A stretch of 54,283 bases of DNA, from NCBI RefSeq assembly GCF_021021415.1, contig NZ_JAINWJ010000027.1, positions 1 through 54,283 of the forward strand, in the 5' to 3' direction. The notes under the pieces were generated by a model that did no database searches, was not told the origin of the DNA, and worked only from the letters and a program-made list of their open reading frames with translations. This document shows positions 11,535 to 18,869 of this stretch, one piece after another. This DNA comes from Martelella mediterranea (GTDB lineage Bacteria > Pseudomonadota > Alphaproteobacteria > Rhizobiales > Rhizobiaceae). How positions within the stretch are numbered: position 1 is the stretch's first letter; every line of letters begins with the position of its first letter. The position numbers were made by a program, and so were the translations under genes.

Positions 11535-11581
11535 CCGATGGCGATACGATAACGTTGATCAAACAAGCATATGGTTCAGAA

Positions 11582-12244
11582 ATGACAGATTACGGAAACG
11601 TTCAGGAGCATGTGAAGTCGGCATTCAGGAATGCCCACTCAAATGCCGAGCCCTATCGCCACTGGCTGCTTTCGGACATGTTTCCGACGGAGCTTCTGAA
11701 GGACATTCAGTCGCTGGATTATCCTAAACCGGATCTTGGCGGCGTATCGGGCACGCGCGAGGTTCACAACAAGAGCCGGCATTATTTCGACCAGCCCAAT
11801 ATCGCGAAACATGCATGCTGCGCAGCCGTCGCTGAAGCCTTTCAGTCACCCGAAGTTGCCGCAGTCATCCAGGACACTTTCGGCACCAATATCGAGGGCT
11901 CGAGCCTGCGCATCGAATTCGCGCAGGATATCGACGGCTTCTGGCTGGAGCCGCACACCGATATCGGTGTGAAGCTGTTCACCCTGCTGATCTACCTCTC
12001 CGATGGCCCCGGTCATGACGAGCTTGGAACCGATATCTACGCCTCAAAGGAGGAGCATGTCGGCCGCTCGCCCTTCGCGCCGAACTACGCGATGATCTTC
12101 GTGCCCTCCTCCAACACCTGGCACGGCTTCGAGAAGCGGCCGATCCAGGGCGTGCGCAAATCGCTGATCATCAATTACGTGACGCCGGAATGGCGCGCCC
12201 GCGAACAGCTCGCCTATCCCGACCAGCCGATCAAGGTCGCCTGA
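11582..12244 (+). CDS. 2OG-Fe(II) oxygenase family protein
   Basis: The 220-residue protein looks like a soluble 2-oxoglutarate/Fe(II)-dependent dioxygenase. The iron-binding triad is visible as H125-x-D127 (LEPHTDIGVKLFTLLIYLS) and H181 (NTWHGFEKRP), with R192 placed to bind the 2-oxoglutarate carboxylate. The rest of the double-stranded beta-helix is recognisable (MIFVPSSN, SLIINYVT). The start at 11582 is favoured over one 20 codons upstream because that would begin inside the hairpin that follows uvrB. Substrate unknown. It might be transcribed with uvrB (78 nt gap), which would suggest a stress link, but this is weak. Confidence 0.85.
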   Translation: MTDYGNVQEHVKSAFRNAHSNAEPYRHWLLSDMFPTELLKDIQSLDYPKPDLGGVSGTREVHNKSRHYFDQPNIAKHACCAAVAEAFQSPEVAAVIQDTFGTNIEGSSLRIEFAQDIDGFWLEPHTDIGVKLFTLLIYLSDGPGHDELGTDIYASKEEHVGRSPFAPNYAMIFVPSSNTWHGFEKRPIQGVRKSLIINYVTPEWRAREQLAYPDQPIKVA

Positions 12245-12260
12245 GGACGAGGCGTTTCAG

Positions 12261-12518
12261 CCCCCAATCTCCCCCCTTGAGGGCAGGGCTATCGCATATG
12301 GTGTAGCAGCTTGCTCCCAATACTCTCTCCCGCTGGCGGGAGAGAGGCCCCGAAAGGGACAGTGAGGGTGGAGCAGCCTTTTCCAAACGTGAGAGCTTTC
12401 GCGGGGATAGACTCCCCCCTCACTGTCGCTTTCGCGACATCTCTCCCCTCCGGGGCGAGAAGATTGGGGGCTATGCGACAATGTCATATGCGATAACCCT
12501 GCCCTTGAGGGGCGATTG
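12261..12518. repeat. Outer palindromic intergenic element enclosing copy A
   Basis: Two 20-nt arms, 12281-12300 and 12485-12504, are inverted copies with one mismatch (both contain ATCGCATATG or its complement). Further out, both sides carry a CAATC...TTGAGGGC-like pattern also seen in copy C at the end of the window. A second element (12314-12470) sits inside, so this is a nested, mosaic-type intergenic repeat. Confidence 0.75.
12314..12470 (+). repeat. 157-bp intergenic repeat, copy A
   Basis: The element starts CTCCCAATACTC and ends AGATTGGGGG. Each end is itself a small hairpin (CTCTCCCGC/GCGGGAGAG-type), and the ends are inverted copies of each other. By hand alignment it differs from the inverted copy B at 13672-13828 at 17 of 157 positions, with no gap; most differences are in the middle. 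The form resembles the rhizobial intergenic mosaic elements (RIME/SIME class); which named family it belongs to was not checked. Confidence 0.88.
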
Positions 12519-12586
12519 TTTTTGCCAGTGCCGCCAAGAAACACAACGTTCCGGGCGTGGTTGCAAACGAAGCCGTGCTGCAGCCC

Positions 12587-13537
12587 TCACCGCCCGCGTT
12601 TTGCAAGCCCCCTCCGAATTGCTTGCGCAATCTCTTCCGTCGCATCGACCGGCACATAGTCATAAGGCGCAAGCGCGCCCTCGAACGGCCGCGTCTGGCC
12701 CGCCGCATCCAGCCTGTCGATGAAGCCGGCGAGCTTGGGATTGAGTCGGTAGGGCCGCATTGGAAACACCGGTTTGCCGGTGGAAAGCGCCTCGCTCATC
12801 ATATTGTGCGAATCGGCCGTCACCGCCAGCATGTCGACAGAACCGAGCATCGCGCGATAGGGATTGTCGGTTTCCGGCGACCAGATCCAGTGCGGGAAGC
12901 CGTCGAGCCGCTTGCGCAGAGCCGCCATCACCGGTTCCGGCGTGCGGCGCGACTGGGTCACGATGATGCTGCCGACCTTAGCCTTCGCTTGATCGATCTG
13001 CTGCATGAAGTGATCAAGCGCTGCCGCCTGATCCCGCGTGCCGGAGACCGGGTTGCCGATCAGCACGCCAAGCCGCGGCGACGGAAGTTGGCCCCATTCG
13101 TACGGCCGCGTGGCGACCGCCGCCGCGATTGCCTCGGGCGTCAACGGATGCGGCCCGGTATCGGTGACCAGAACATTGTCTGCGCGAAAACGATCGTGGC
13201 GCGGCATCCAGATCAGATCGGCGGCCGATTTGCCAATCCTCGGATCCTTCAGAAACACCGTGAATGTCCTGCCGCCCGAAGCGGCCTTCACCGCTTTCAG
13301 ATAAGGCACCATGCGCCGGCCGCTCGCAATTGCGACATCGGGGAATGGCGGCGTGATCGGACTGCCCGGCTTGCCGGGGCGGTGTTTCGGCGGCACGGGT
13401 CCGCGCGGCATCAGCCATTCCCACGGCTTGCCCGGCGAAATCACCTTCTCCTCCGCTGCCTCGCCCAGCCGCGAGACCACCCCAAGGCACTGCACCCGAT
13501 CCCCGATCTTGCCGTCCGTGAGTATCCAGATATGCAT
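12587..13537 (-). CDS. Mitochondrial fission ELM1-like family protein (DUF1022)
   Basis: The 316-residue protein belongs to the ELM1/DUF1022 family, found in alphaproteobacteria and in plant mitochondria, with a fold like GT-B glycosyltransferases. Recognisable stretches are the N-terminal WILTDGKIGDRVQCLGV, the central GGRTFTVFLKDPRIG and PRHDRF blocks, IVTQSRRTP and the nucleotide-sugar-binding-like TADSHNMMSEALSTGKPV near residues 245-262. In bacteria the function is not established; a sugar transfer or cell-envelope role is possible. It is a single gene bracketed by two inverted copies of a 157-bp repeat, with no operon partner. Confidence 0.85.
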   Translation of the reverse strand: MHIWILTDGKIGDRVQCLGVVSRLGEAAEEKVISPGKPWEWLMPRGPVPPKHRPGKPGSPITPPFPDVAIASGRRMVPYLKAVKAASGGRTFTVFLKDPRIGKSAADLIWMPRHDRFRADNVLVTDTGPHPLTPEAIAAAVATRPYEWGQLPSPRLGVLIGNPVSGTRDQAAALDHFMQQIDQAKAKVGSIIVTQSRRTPEPVMAALRKRLDGFPHWIWSPETDNPYRAMLGSVDMLAVTADSHNMMSEALSTGKPVFPMRPYRLNPKLAGFIDRLDAAGQTRPFEGALAPYDYVPVDATEEIAQAIRRGLAKRGR

Positions 13538-13671
13538 TGGAGAAGGCCCTTTCCCGCGAGAAGCGACATCCGCTTGTGCCGCGTCGCGACATGGGCGTCA
13601 ACAGCCGGAGGTCCACGAACGCGGTCTGCGGAAAGAAGATACAGCGGCAGCGTTTTCGCCCGCCGCACAGC

Positions 13672-13828
13672 CCCCCAATCTTCTCGCCCCGGAGGGGAGA
13701 GATGTCGCGACAGCGACAGTGAGGGGGGAGTCTATCCTCGCGAACACCTTCACGAAACTGAAAGGCCGCGCCACCCTCACTGCCCCTGTCGGGGCATCTC
13801 TCCCGCCAGCGGGAGAGAGTATTGGGAG
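13672..13828 (-). repeat. 157-bp intergenic repeat, copy B
   Basis: Same length and about 89% identical to copy A at 12314-12470, in the opposite orientation. The two copies flank the ELM1-like gene as a 1.5-kb inverted-repeat unit. The rest of the 349-nt gap around it (13538-13886) holds no gene. Confidence 0.88.
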
Positions 13829-13886
13829 TAACCCGCAGCTCGTCGGCAAAGGGCCCGCGAGCTACTCACTCATATACCAATGACGC

Positions 13887-14459
13887 CTACATCCCCTCGG
13901 GGCCGCGGTTCATCGAGGCGGGGCCGGTGCGGCAGATCTCGACGAGACCGAGCGGCTTCATGATGGCGATGAACTGATCGACCTTCGACACCTTGCCGGT
14001 GATCTCGAACAGGAAATGCTCGACCGTCGCGTCGACCACCTTGGCCTCGAAGGCATCGGCAAGACGGAGCGCTTCCTGGCGCTGCTCACCATTGCCGACG
14101 ACCTTGACCAGCGCGACCTCGCGCTCGACCGGCGGGGCCTGGCCCAGTTCGCGGGCGCGCACCGAAAGATCGACGACCTTGTGAACCGGCACCATCCGGT
14201 CAAGCTGCGCCTTGATCTGCTCCAGCACGTCCGGCGTGCCCTTGGTGACGATGGTGATGCGCGACAGATGCGCCTCGTGCTCCGTCTCCGAAACGGTGAG
14301 GCTTTCGATATTGTAGCCGCGGCCCGAGAACAGGCCGATGACCCGGGCGAGAACGCCCGGCTCGTTGGCGACGACGACCGAAAGCGTGTGGCGTTCGGGC
14401 GCTGCGGTCTGGCTCGAAATGAAATAGGCCGAGCCGGTGGGCTGTAGTTTCGCGTTCAT
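13887..14459 (-). CDS. ilvH: Acetolactate synthase small (regulatory) subunit
   Basis: IlvH activates the catalytic subunit and confers valine feedback inhibition on the first common step of isoleucine, valine and leucine synthesis. The 190-residue product has the N-terminal ACT domain at about 21-100 (HTLSVVVANEPGVLARVIGL, with the ligand-binding GRGYNIESLTV loop) and the C-terminal small-subunit domain at about 105-180. The start at 14459 has GAGG 8 nt upstream; six more codons upstream are not conserved. It follows ilvI by 21 nt and shares its attenuated transcript. Confidence 0.95.
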   Translation of the reverse strand: MNAKLQPTGSAYFISSQTAAPERHTLSVVVANEPGVLARVIGLFSGRGYNIESLTVSETEHEAHLSRITIVTKGTPDVLEQIKAQLDRMVPVHKVVDLSVRARELGQAPPVEREVALVKVVGNGEQRQEALRLADAFEAKVVDATVEHFLFEITGKVSKVDQFIAIMKPLGLVEICRTGPASMNRGPEGM

Positions 14460-14480
14460 TATTCTGACCTCTTTCAAACG

Positions 14481-16253
14481 TTAGACGAGCTGACGGCCCT
14501 TGGCATCAATGGCGGTGGCGACGGCCTCGTCATTGGCCTCGTCCGGCAACAGCATGTCGTTATGCGCCCTGCCCGACGGGATCATCGGGAAGCAGTTGGC
14601 GAGATTGGCGACGCGGCAATCGAAGATCACCGGCCTGGGGCTGTCGATCATCCGCTGGATCGCCTCGTCGAGATCGTTCGGATTGTCGCAATAGATGCCT
14701 TCCGCACCATAGGCCTCCGCCAGCTTGACGAAGTCCGGCATCGCCTCGGTATAGGAATGCGACAGCCGGTTGCCGTGGAGCAGCTGCTGCCACTGGCGCA
14801 CCATGCCCATATACTGGTTGTTCAGGATGAAGATCTTGATCGGCGCATTGTGCTGGATCGCCGCCGCCATTTCCTGAATGCACATCTGGATCGAGGCATC
14901 GCCCGCGACATCGATGACCAGTGCTTCCGGATGGGCGATCTGGACGCCCAGCGCCGCCGGCAGGCCGTAGCCCATCGTGCCCAGCCCGCCCGACGTCATC
15001 CAGCGCTTCGGTTCCTCGAAATGCAGGAACTGCGCGGCCCACATCTGGTGCTGACCGACCTCGGTGGTGATATAGGCGTCACGATCCTTGATCGCCGCAT
15101 TCAGCCGCTCCAGCGCGTATTGCGGCATGATGACGTCCTTGTTCGGCGCATAGGCGAAGCAGTCGCGGCCGCGCCAGCGGTCGATGTTCCGCCACCAGTC
15201 GTCGAGCGACGGCTTTTCGGCCGGCAGCGCCCGCCACAGCCGCACCATGTCTTCCAGAACATGAGCGACATCGCCCAGAATGGGGATATCGACGCGAATG
15301 TTCTTGTTGATCGAGGACGGATCGATATCGATGTGTATCTTTTTCGAATTCGGCGAGAAGGCATCGACCCTGCCGGTAATGCGGTCATCGAAGCGCGCGC
15401 CGATACAGACCATGACGTCACAGTCATGCATCGCCATATTGGCCTCGTAGGAGCCGTGCATGCCCAGCATGCCCAGCCAGTTCTTGCCCGACGCCGGATA
15501 GGCGCCAAGCCCCATCAGCGTCGATGTGATCGGAAAGTCGGTCAGTTCGACCAGCTCGCGCAACAGGCGCGAAGCCTCGTCGCCGGAATTGATGACGCCG
15601 CCGCCGGTGTAGAGAACCGGACGCTTCGCGTGGGCCATCAGTTCGATCGCCGCCTGGATCGCCTCAGCATTGCCCTGGACCTTCGGCTGGTAGCTTTCGC
15701 GGATCATGTGTTCGGCCAGCGGCGTGTAGCGGCCGGTGGCAAACTGGATATCCTTCGGAACATCGACGACGACCGGGCCCGGACGACCGGTCTGGGCGAT
15801 GCGGAAGGCTTCATGAATGACATCAGCCAGCTCGTTTACGTCCTTGACCAACCAGTTATATTTGGTGCAAGGTCGGGTGATGCCGACGGTATCGCATTCC
15901 TGGAAAGCATCCGAGCCGATCAGCGCGGTCGGAACCTGGCCGGAAATGCAGACCAGCGGAATGGAATCCATCAGCGCGTCCTGCAGCGGCGTTACCGCAT
16001 TGGTGGCGCCGGGGCCGGAGGTGACAAGCATGACACCGACCTTGCCGGTGGAGCGGGCATAGCCTTCGGCGGCATGACCGGCGCCCTGCTCATGGCGGAC
16101 AAGCACATGCTCGATTTCGTCCTGCTGAAAGATTTCGTCGTAGATCGGCAGCACGGCGCCGCCGGGGTATCCGAAAATGTGTTCGACCCCGTTTTCCTTC
16201 AACGCCTGCAAAACGATTTCGGCGCCTGTCATCATGTTGTCCGCTGCGGTCAT
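14481..16253 (-). CDS. ilvI: Acetolactate synthase large (catalytic) subunit
   Basis: This ThDP- and FAD-dependent enzyme joins two pyruvates to acetolactate, or pyruvate and 2-oxobutyrate to acetohydroxybutyrate. The 590-residue product has the Pyr domain with the catalytic glutamate E55 in RHEQGAGHAAEGYARSTG, the central FAD domain, and the PP domain with the ThDP/Mg motif starting GDAS near 449 and ending LNNQYMGM. It equals ilvB of other annotations; the partner ilvH follows. Upstream lie a promoter, an 18-codon leader peptide rich in Leu, Ile and Val codons and an intrinsic terminator, so expression is very probably set by attenuation. ATG 16253 lies 41 nt past the terminator T-run. Confidence 0.97.
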   Translation of the reverse strand: MTAADNMMTGAEIVLQALKENGVEHIFGYPGGAVLPIYDEIFQQDEIEHVLVRHEQGAGHAAEGYARSTGKVGVMLVTSGPGATNAVTPLQDALMDSIPLVCISGQVPTALIGSDAFQECDTVGITRPCTKYNWLVKDVNELADVIHEAFRIAQTGRPGPVVVDVPKDIQFATGRYTPLAEHMIRESYQPKVQGNAEAIQAAIELMAHAKRPVLYTGGGVINSGDEASRLLRELVELTDFPITSTLMGLGAYPASGKNWLGMLGMHGSYEANMAMHDCDVMVCIGARFDDRITGRVDAFSPNSKKIHIDIDPSSINKNIRVDIPILGDVAHVLEDMVRLWRALPAEKPSLDDWWRNIDRWRGRDCFAYAPNKDVIMPQYALERLNAAIKDRDAYITTEVGQHQMWAAQFLHFEEPKRWMTSGGLGTMGYGLPAALGVQIAHPEALVIDVAGDASIQMCIQEMAAAIQHNAPIKIFILNNQYMGMVRQWQQLLHGNRLSHSYTEAMPDFVKLAEAYGAEGIYCDNPNDLDEAIQRMIDSPRPVIFDCRVANLANCFPMIPSGRAHNDMLLPDEANDEAVATAIDAKGRQLV

Positions 16254-16293
16254 CTCATTTTTCCGTTTGATGGTCCTGGGTTTCCTCGGGCAT

Positions 16294-16318
16294 AAAAAAA
16301 GGCCCCTTCAAGGAGCCT
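16294..16318 (-). terminator. Attenuator terminator upstream of ilvI
   Basis: On the minus strand an 8-bp stem (AGGCCCCT pairs with AGGAGCCT, one G-U) with a 3-nt loop is followed by seven T. It lies between the leader peptide and ilvI and fits an intrinsic terminator used for attenuation. Confidence 0.9.
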
Positions 16319-16319
16319 G

Positions 16320-16376
16320 TCGTCGCGCATGGGTGGCTGCTGCCGGATGGTTACACCATCCTGCCCATGCGCGATC
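16320..16376 (-). promoter_or_regulatory. Leader RNA hairpins of the ilvIH attenuator
   Basis: Between the leader codons and the terminator, TCGCGCATGGG and CCCATGCGCGA form a perfect 11-bp long-range stem that encloses a 6-bp hairpin (GGATGG/CCATCC) around the leader stop codon. AGCAGCC just before the second arm could pair, with one mismatch, to the 5' arm of the terminator and act as antiterminator; I hold that part loosely. Confidence 0.65.
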
Positions 16377-16407
16377 CCACCACAATAAGAAGTTCTTTCT
16401 TAGCCAT
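16351..16407 (-). CDS. ilvIH leader peptide (branched-chain amino acid sensor)
   Basis: The 18-codon frame encodes MAKKELLIVVGSRMGRMV and then TAA. Codons 6-10 read Leu-Leu-Ile-Val-Val, exactly the end products of the pathway that starts with IlvIH, so a shortage of any of the three charged tRNAs would stall the ribosome here. It starts at or within a nucleotide of the expected transcription start, so it should be translated from a leaderless mRNA, as known for the trp leader of Sinorhizobium meliloti. It ends inside a hairpin and is followed by an intrinsic terminator. If transcription stops there, a small RNA of about 114 nt results. Confidence 0.88.
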   Translation of the reverse strand: MAKKELLIVVGSRMGRMV

Positions 16408-16414
16408 GCTTGGC

Positions 16415-16443
16415 CTGATAGCCCGACTTTCCGCCTCAGTCAA
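16415..16443 (-). promoter_or_regulatory. Promoter of the ilv leader and ilvIH
   Basis: TTGACT (-35, 16438-16443) and TATCAG (-10, 16415-16420) are spaced by exactly 17 nt on the minus strand. Seven nt separate the -10 box from the leader ATG, placing the transcription start on or next to the A of that ATG. Confidence 0.82.
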
Positions 16444-16521
16444 CGCGCAACTGCAAGAAAAATGCCGCGAAGCCCAAGCCCGCGCAATAAAATTAGCCGG
16501 CCTGGATATGCATTCCTCGCC

Positions 16522-17427
16522 CTAACCCTTTGCCGGATCGAGCCTTTTCCACTCCGGCCCCATCTGGTTGCGAAACCATGTCATCTGCCGCTTGGCATAT
16601 TGCCGGGTGGCAGCGCTCGCCTTTTCGATCACCTCGTCCCGACTGATCGCGCCGGAAAGCATGGCCGCGATCTCCTTGACGCCGATGGCGCGCATCACCG
16701 GGGCCGCCGGATCGAGACCGAGCGCCAGCAGCGCCTCGATCTCCTCCACCGCGCCCGCCTCCAGCATCGTCTCGAAGCGGCGGTTGATGCGGTCATGGAG
16801 AACAGACCTTTCCGGCAGCACTACGATCTTGTCGGCGTTCGCCGCGTCGATCAGCGGCGGCGGGTTTTCCGCCTGAAAATCGGCGATCGAGCGGCCGCAG
16901 GCCTCGAATACCTCAAGCGCGCGCACGATCCGCTGGCCATCGGAAGGCTGGAGCCTAGCCGCCATTGCGGGGTCGCATTCGGCAAGCCTGGAATGAAGCG
17001 CGACGGCTCCCTCCTCTGCAAGCGCCTGCCGCCACCGGGCGCGGATATCGGCGGGGACCGGCGGCATTGCGGCAAGACCCTCGGTCAGCGCCTTGAAATA
17101 GAGCCCAGTGCCGCCGACGATCACCGGCATCCGCCCCTCGCCTGCAAACTGCTTGAGCAGTGCTTCCATGTCGCGCAGCCACGCGCCGGTGGAGTACTCG
17201 TCGCCGGCAGGGACATGGCCGTAAAGATAATGCGGTATGCCCTGCATGTCATCCACGGAAGGCCGTGCCGTCAGCACGCGCAGGGTGTCGTAGACCTGCA
17301 TGCTGTCGGCATTGATCACCACGCCGCCGGCCGCTTCGGCCCGCGCGATCGCATAAGCGGACTTGCCGCTCGCCGTCGGCCCCGTTATCAGAACGGCACG
17401 CCAATGTTCACCCGAGGAATTCGCCAT
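16522..17427 (-). CDS. miaA: tRNA dimethylallyltransferase MiaA
   Basis: MiaA transfers a dimethylallyl group to N6 of A37 in tRNAs reading UNN codons, the first step of ms2i6A. The 301-residue product has the P-loop GPTASGKS at 16-23, the DSMQVY substrate motif, the GGTGLYFKAL signature near 105-115 and the C-terminal KQMTWFRNQ segment. The frame stays open far upstream, into serB, but the family's N-terminus (AVLITGPTASGKSA) fixes the start at the ATG 17427-17425. This ATG shares the palindrome CATG with the ATG of the divergent serB. Only a weak GAGAG precedes it, at 2 nt. Confidence 0.95.
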   Translation of the reverse strand: MANSSGEHWRAVLITGPTASGKSAYAIARAEAAGGVVINADSMQVYDTLRVLTARPSVDDMQGIPHYLYGHVPAGDEYSTGAWLRDMEALLKQFAGEGRMPVIVGGTGLYFKALTEGLAAMPPVPADIRARWRQALAEEGAVALHSRLAECDPAMAARLQPSDGQRIVRALEVFEACGRSIADFQAENPPPLIDAANADKIVVLPERSVLHDRINRRFETMLEAGAVEEIEALLALGLDPAAPVMRAIGVKEIAAMLSGAISRDEVIEKASAATRQYAKRQMTWFRNQMGPEWKRLDPAKG

Positions 17428-18313
17428 GGCTCTCGTTGCCACGCTTGTCGCCAATCCGTCAAACCCTGTCGTGACCGAGGACCTCGTTTCCCGGCTTTCC
17501 GACGCCGCGCGGACGGAAAAAGCCAACTGGCTGGCAACCGGCATCGCGGCTGACCTGTTGCTATCCGAAAGCGCGGATGCCGCGGCGGCGGAGAACGCCC
17601 TCAGAACCGCGATCGGCGCGTTGCCGGTCGACGTGGTGGTGCAGGATGCCGCAACGCGCCGCAAGAAGGCGCTGCTGGCGGATATGGACTCCACCATGAT
17701 CGGCCAGGAATGCATCGATGAGCTGGCCGCCGAAGTTGGCCTCAAGGACAAGGTCGCCGCCATCACCGCCCGCGCCATGAATGGCGAGATCGAGTTCGAG
17801 CCGGCGGTGCGCGAGCGGGTCGCATTGCTGAAGGGGCTTTCGATCGGCATCGTCGACGAGATCATCGAAAAGCGCATCACGCTCACGCCGGGCGGCAAGG
17901 CGCTGATCGCGACGATGAAGGCCAATGGCGGCTATGCGGCGCTGGTCTCCGGCGGCTTCACCGTGTTCACCAGCCGGATCGCGGCAATGCTGGGTTTTGA
18001 CGAGAACCGCGCCAATATTCTGCTGGAGGACGGCGGAAAGCTCACGGGCCACGTTGCCGATCCCATCCTCGGGCGCGAGGCCAAGGTCGAGGCGCTGCAT
18101 GATGTCGCGGCCAAGCGCGGCATTTCCGTGGCCGATGTCATGGCCGTCGGCGACGGCGCCAACGATCTCGGCATGATCAAGCTTGCCGGCAGCGGCGTCG
18201 CGCTCCATGCCAAGCCGAAGGTTGCCGCGGAGGCGTCAATCCGCATCGACCATGGCGATCTAACGGCGTTGCTTTACATTCAGGGTTACCGACAGGAGGA
18301 CTTCGCGCCATGA
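17426..18313 (+). CDS. serB: Phosphoserine phosphatase SerB
   Basis: SerB removes phosphate from L-3-phosphoserine in the last step of serine synthesis. The 295-residue HAD-family enzyme has an N-terminal ACT-like region of about 80 residues, then the catalytic motif D86-M-D88-ST (DMDSTMIGQECIDELA), motif II around VSGGFTVFT, and motif IV in VGDGANDLGMI. GAGGAAT lies 7 nt before ATG 17426, a good ribosome site that itself lies within the miaA coding region. The start codon overlaps that of divergent miaA in the palindrome CATG. The stop overlaps the GNAT gene (ATGA), so they form a two-gene operon. Confidence 0.95.
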   Translation: MALVATLVANPSNPVVTEDLVSRLSDAARTEKANWLATGIAADLLLSESADAAAAENALRTAIGALPVDVVVQDAATRRKKALLADMDSTMIGQECIDELAAEVGLKDKVAAITARAMNGEIEFEPAVRERVALLKGLSIGIVDEIIEKRITLTPGGKALIATMKANGGYAALVSGGFTVFTSRIAAMLGFDENRANILLEDGGKLTGHVADPILGREAKVEALHDVAAKRGISVADVMAVGDGANDLGMIKLAGSGVALHAKPKVAAEASIRIDHGDLTALLYIQGYRQEDFAP

Positions 18314-18864
18314 AGCTCGCTGAAACCGAACGCCTGATCATCCGCAACTGGGAAGACCGCGACCGCGATCTTTTCCACGAGATCAATTCCGACGACACCG
18401 TGATGGCGTTCTTCCCGATGCGGAGAAACAGGGCGGAGAGCGACGCACTCTTCGACATGATCCGCGCGAAGATCGCGGAGACCGGCTATGGCTTCCCGGC
18501 CGTTGAACTGAAGGAAAGCGGCGAGGTGATCGGCTTCACGGGCCTGAACAAGGTCTACAGCGCCGACATCAAACCGGACGGCACGCCCGAGATCGGATGG
18601 CGGATGACGACGCGCCACTGGGGCAAGGGCTATGCCACCGAAGCGGCCCGCGCCATGATCGCGCTCGCCTTCGACGAACGCGGCCACGACCAGCTCGTCT
18701 CATTCGCGGTCGCCGATAACCACCGCTCGACGGCGGTCATGGAACGGCTGGGCATGGAGCGGGACCTTGAGGGCGATTTCGACCATCCTTCAATCCCGGA
18801 CAGCCATCCGCACCTGAAACGCCACGTGCTCTATCGTCTCCACAAGACCGACTGGCAGGGCTGA
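18310..18864 (+). CDS. GNAT family acetyltransferase (RimJ/RimL-like)
   Basis: The 184-residue protein resembles the RimJ/RimL branch of GNAT N-acetyltransferases, with the opening ETERLIIRNWEDRD, the acetyl-CoA binding motif near residues 99-118 (RMTTRHWGKGYATEAARAMI) and the late strand-helix NHRSTAVMERLGME. It is translationally coupled to serB through an ATGA overlap, but nothing shows a shared pathway. The acceptor, perhaps a ribosomal protein end or small molecule, is unknown. It converges with degP, 5 nt between stops. Confidence 0.87.
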   Translation: MKLAETERLIIRNWEDRDRDLFHEINSDDTVMAFFPMRRNRAESDALFDMIRAKIAETGYGFPAVELKESGEVIGFTGLNKVYSADIKPDGTPEIGWRMTTRHWGKGYATEAARAMIALAFDERGHDQLVSFAVADNHRSTAVMERLGMERDLEGDFDHPSIPDSHPHLKRHVLYRLHKTDWQG

Positions 18865-18869
18865 GCCCG

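Noticed and set aside
12261-13828. Repeats A and B as parts of a CRISPR array or insertion sequence
   Set aside because: Only two inverted copies, 1.2 kb apart, no regular spacers, no transposase between them.
12557-13831. 424-codon open frame opposite the ELM1-like gene
   Set aside because: Antisense, and it continues into repeat B, which is not protein coding.
14562-16295. 577-codon open frame opposite ilvI
   Set aside because: Shadow of a highly conserved gene; it would read through the attenuator terminator.
16294-16407. Metabolite riboswitch before ilvI
   Set aside because: The codons and stem order are those of a translated attenuator; no known riboswitch pattern fits.
17428-17925. 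Upstream extension of the miaA frame into serB
   Set aside because: The MiaA N-terminus with its P-loop begins at 17427; the extension is the shadow of serB.
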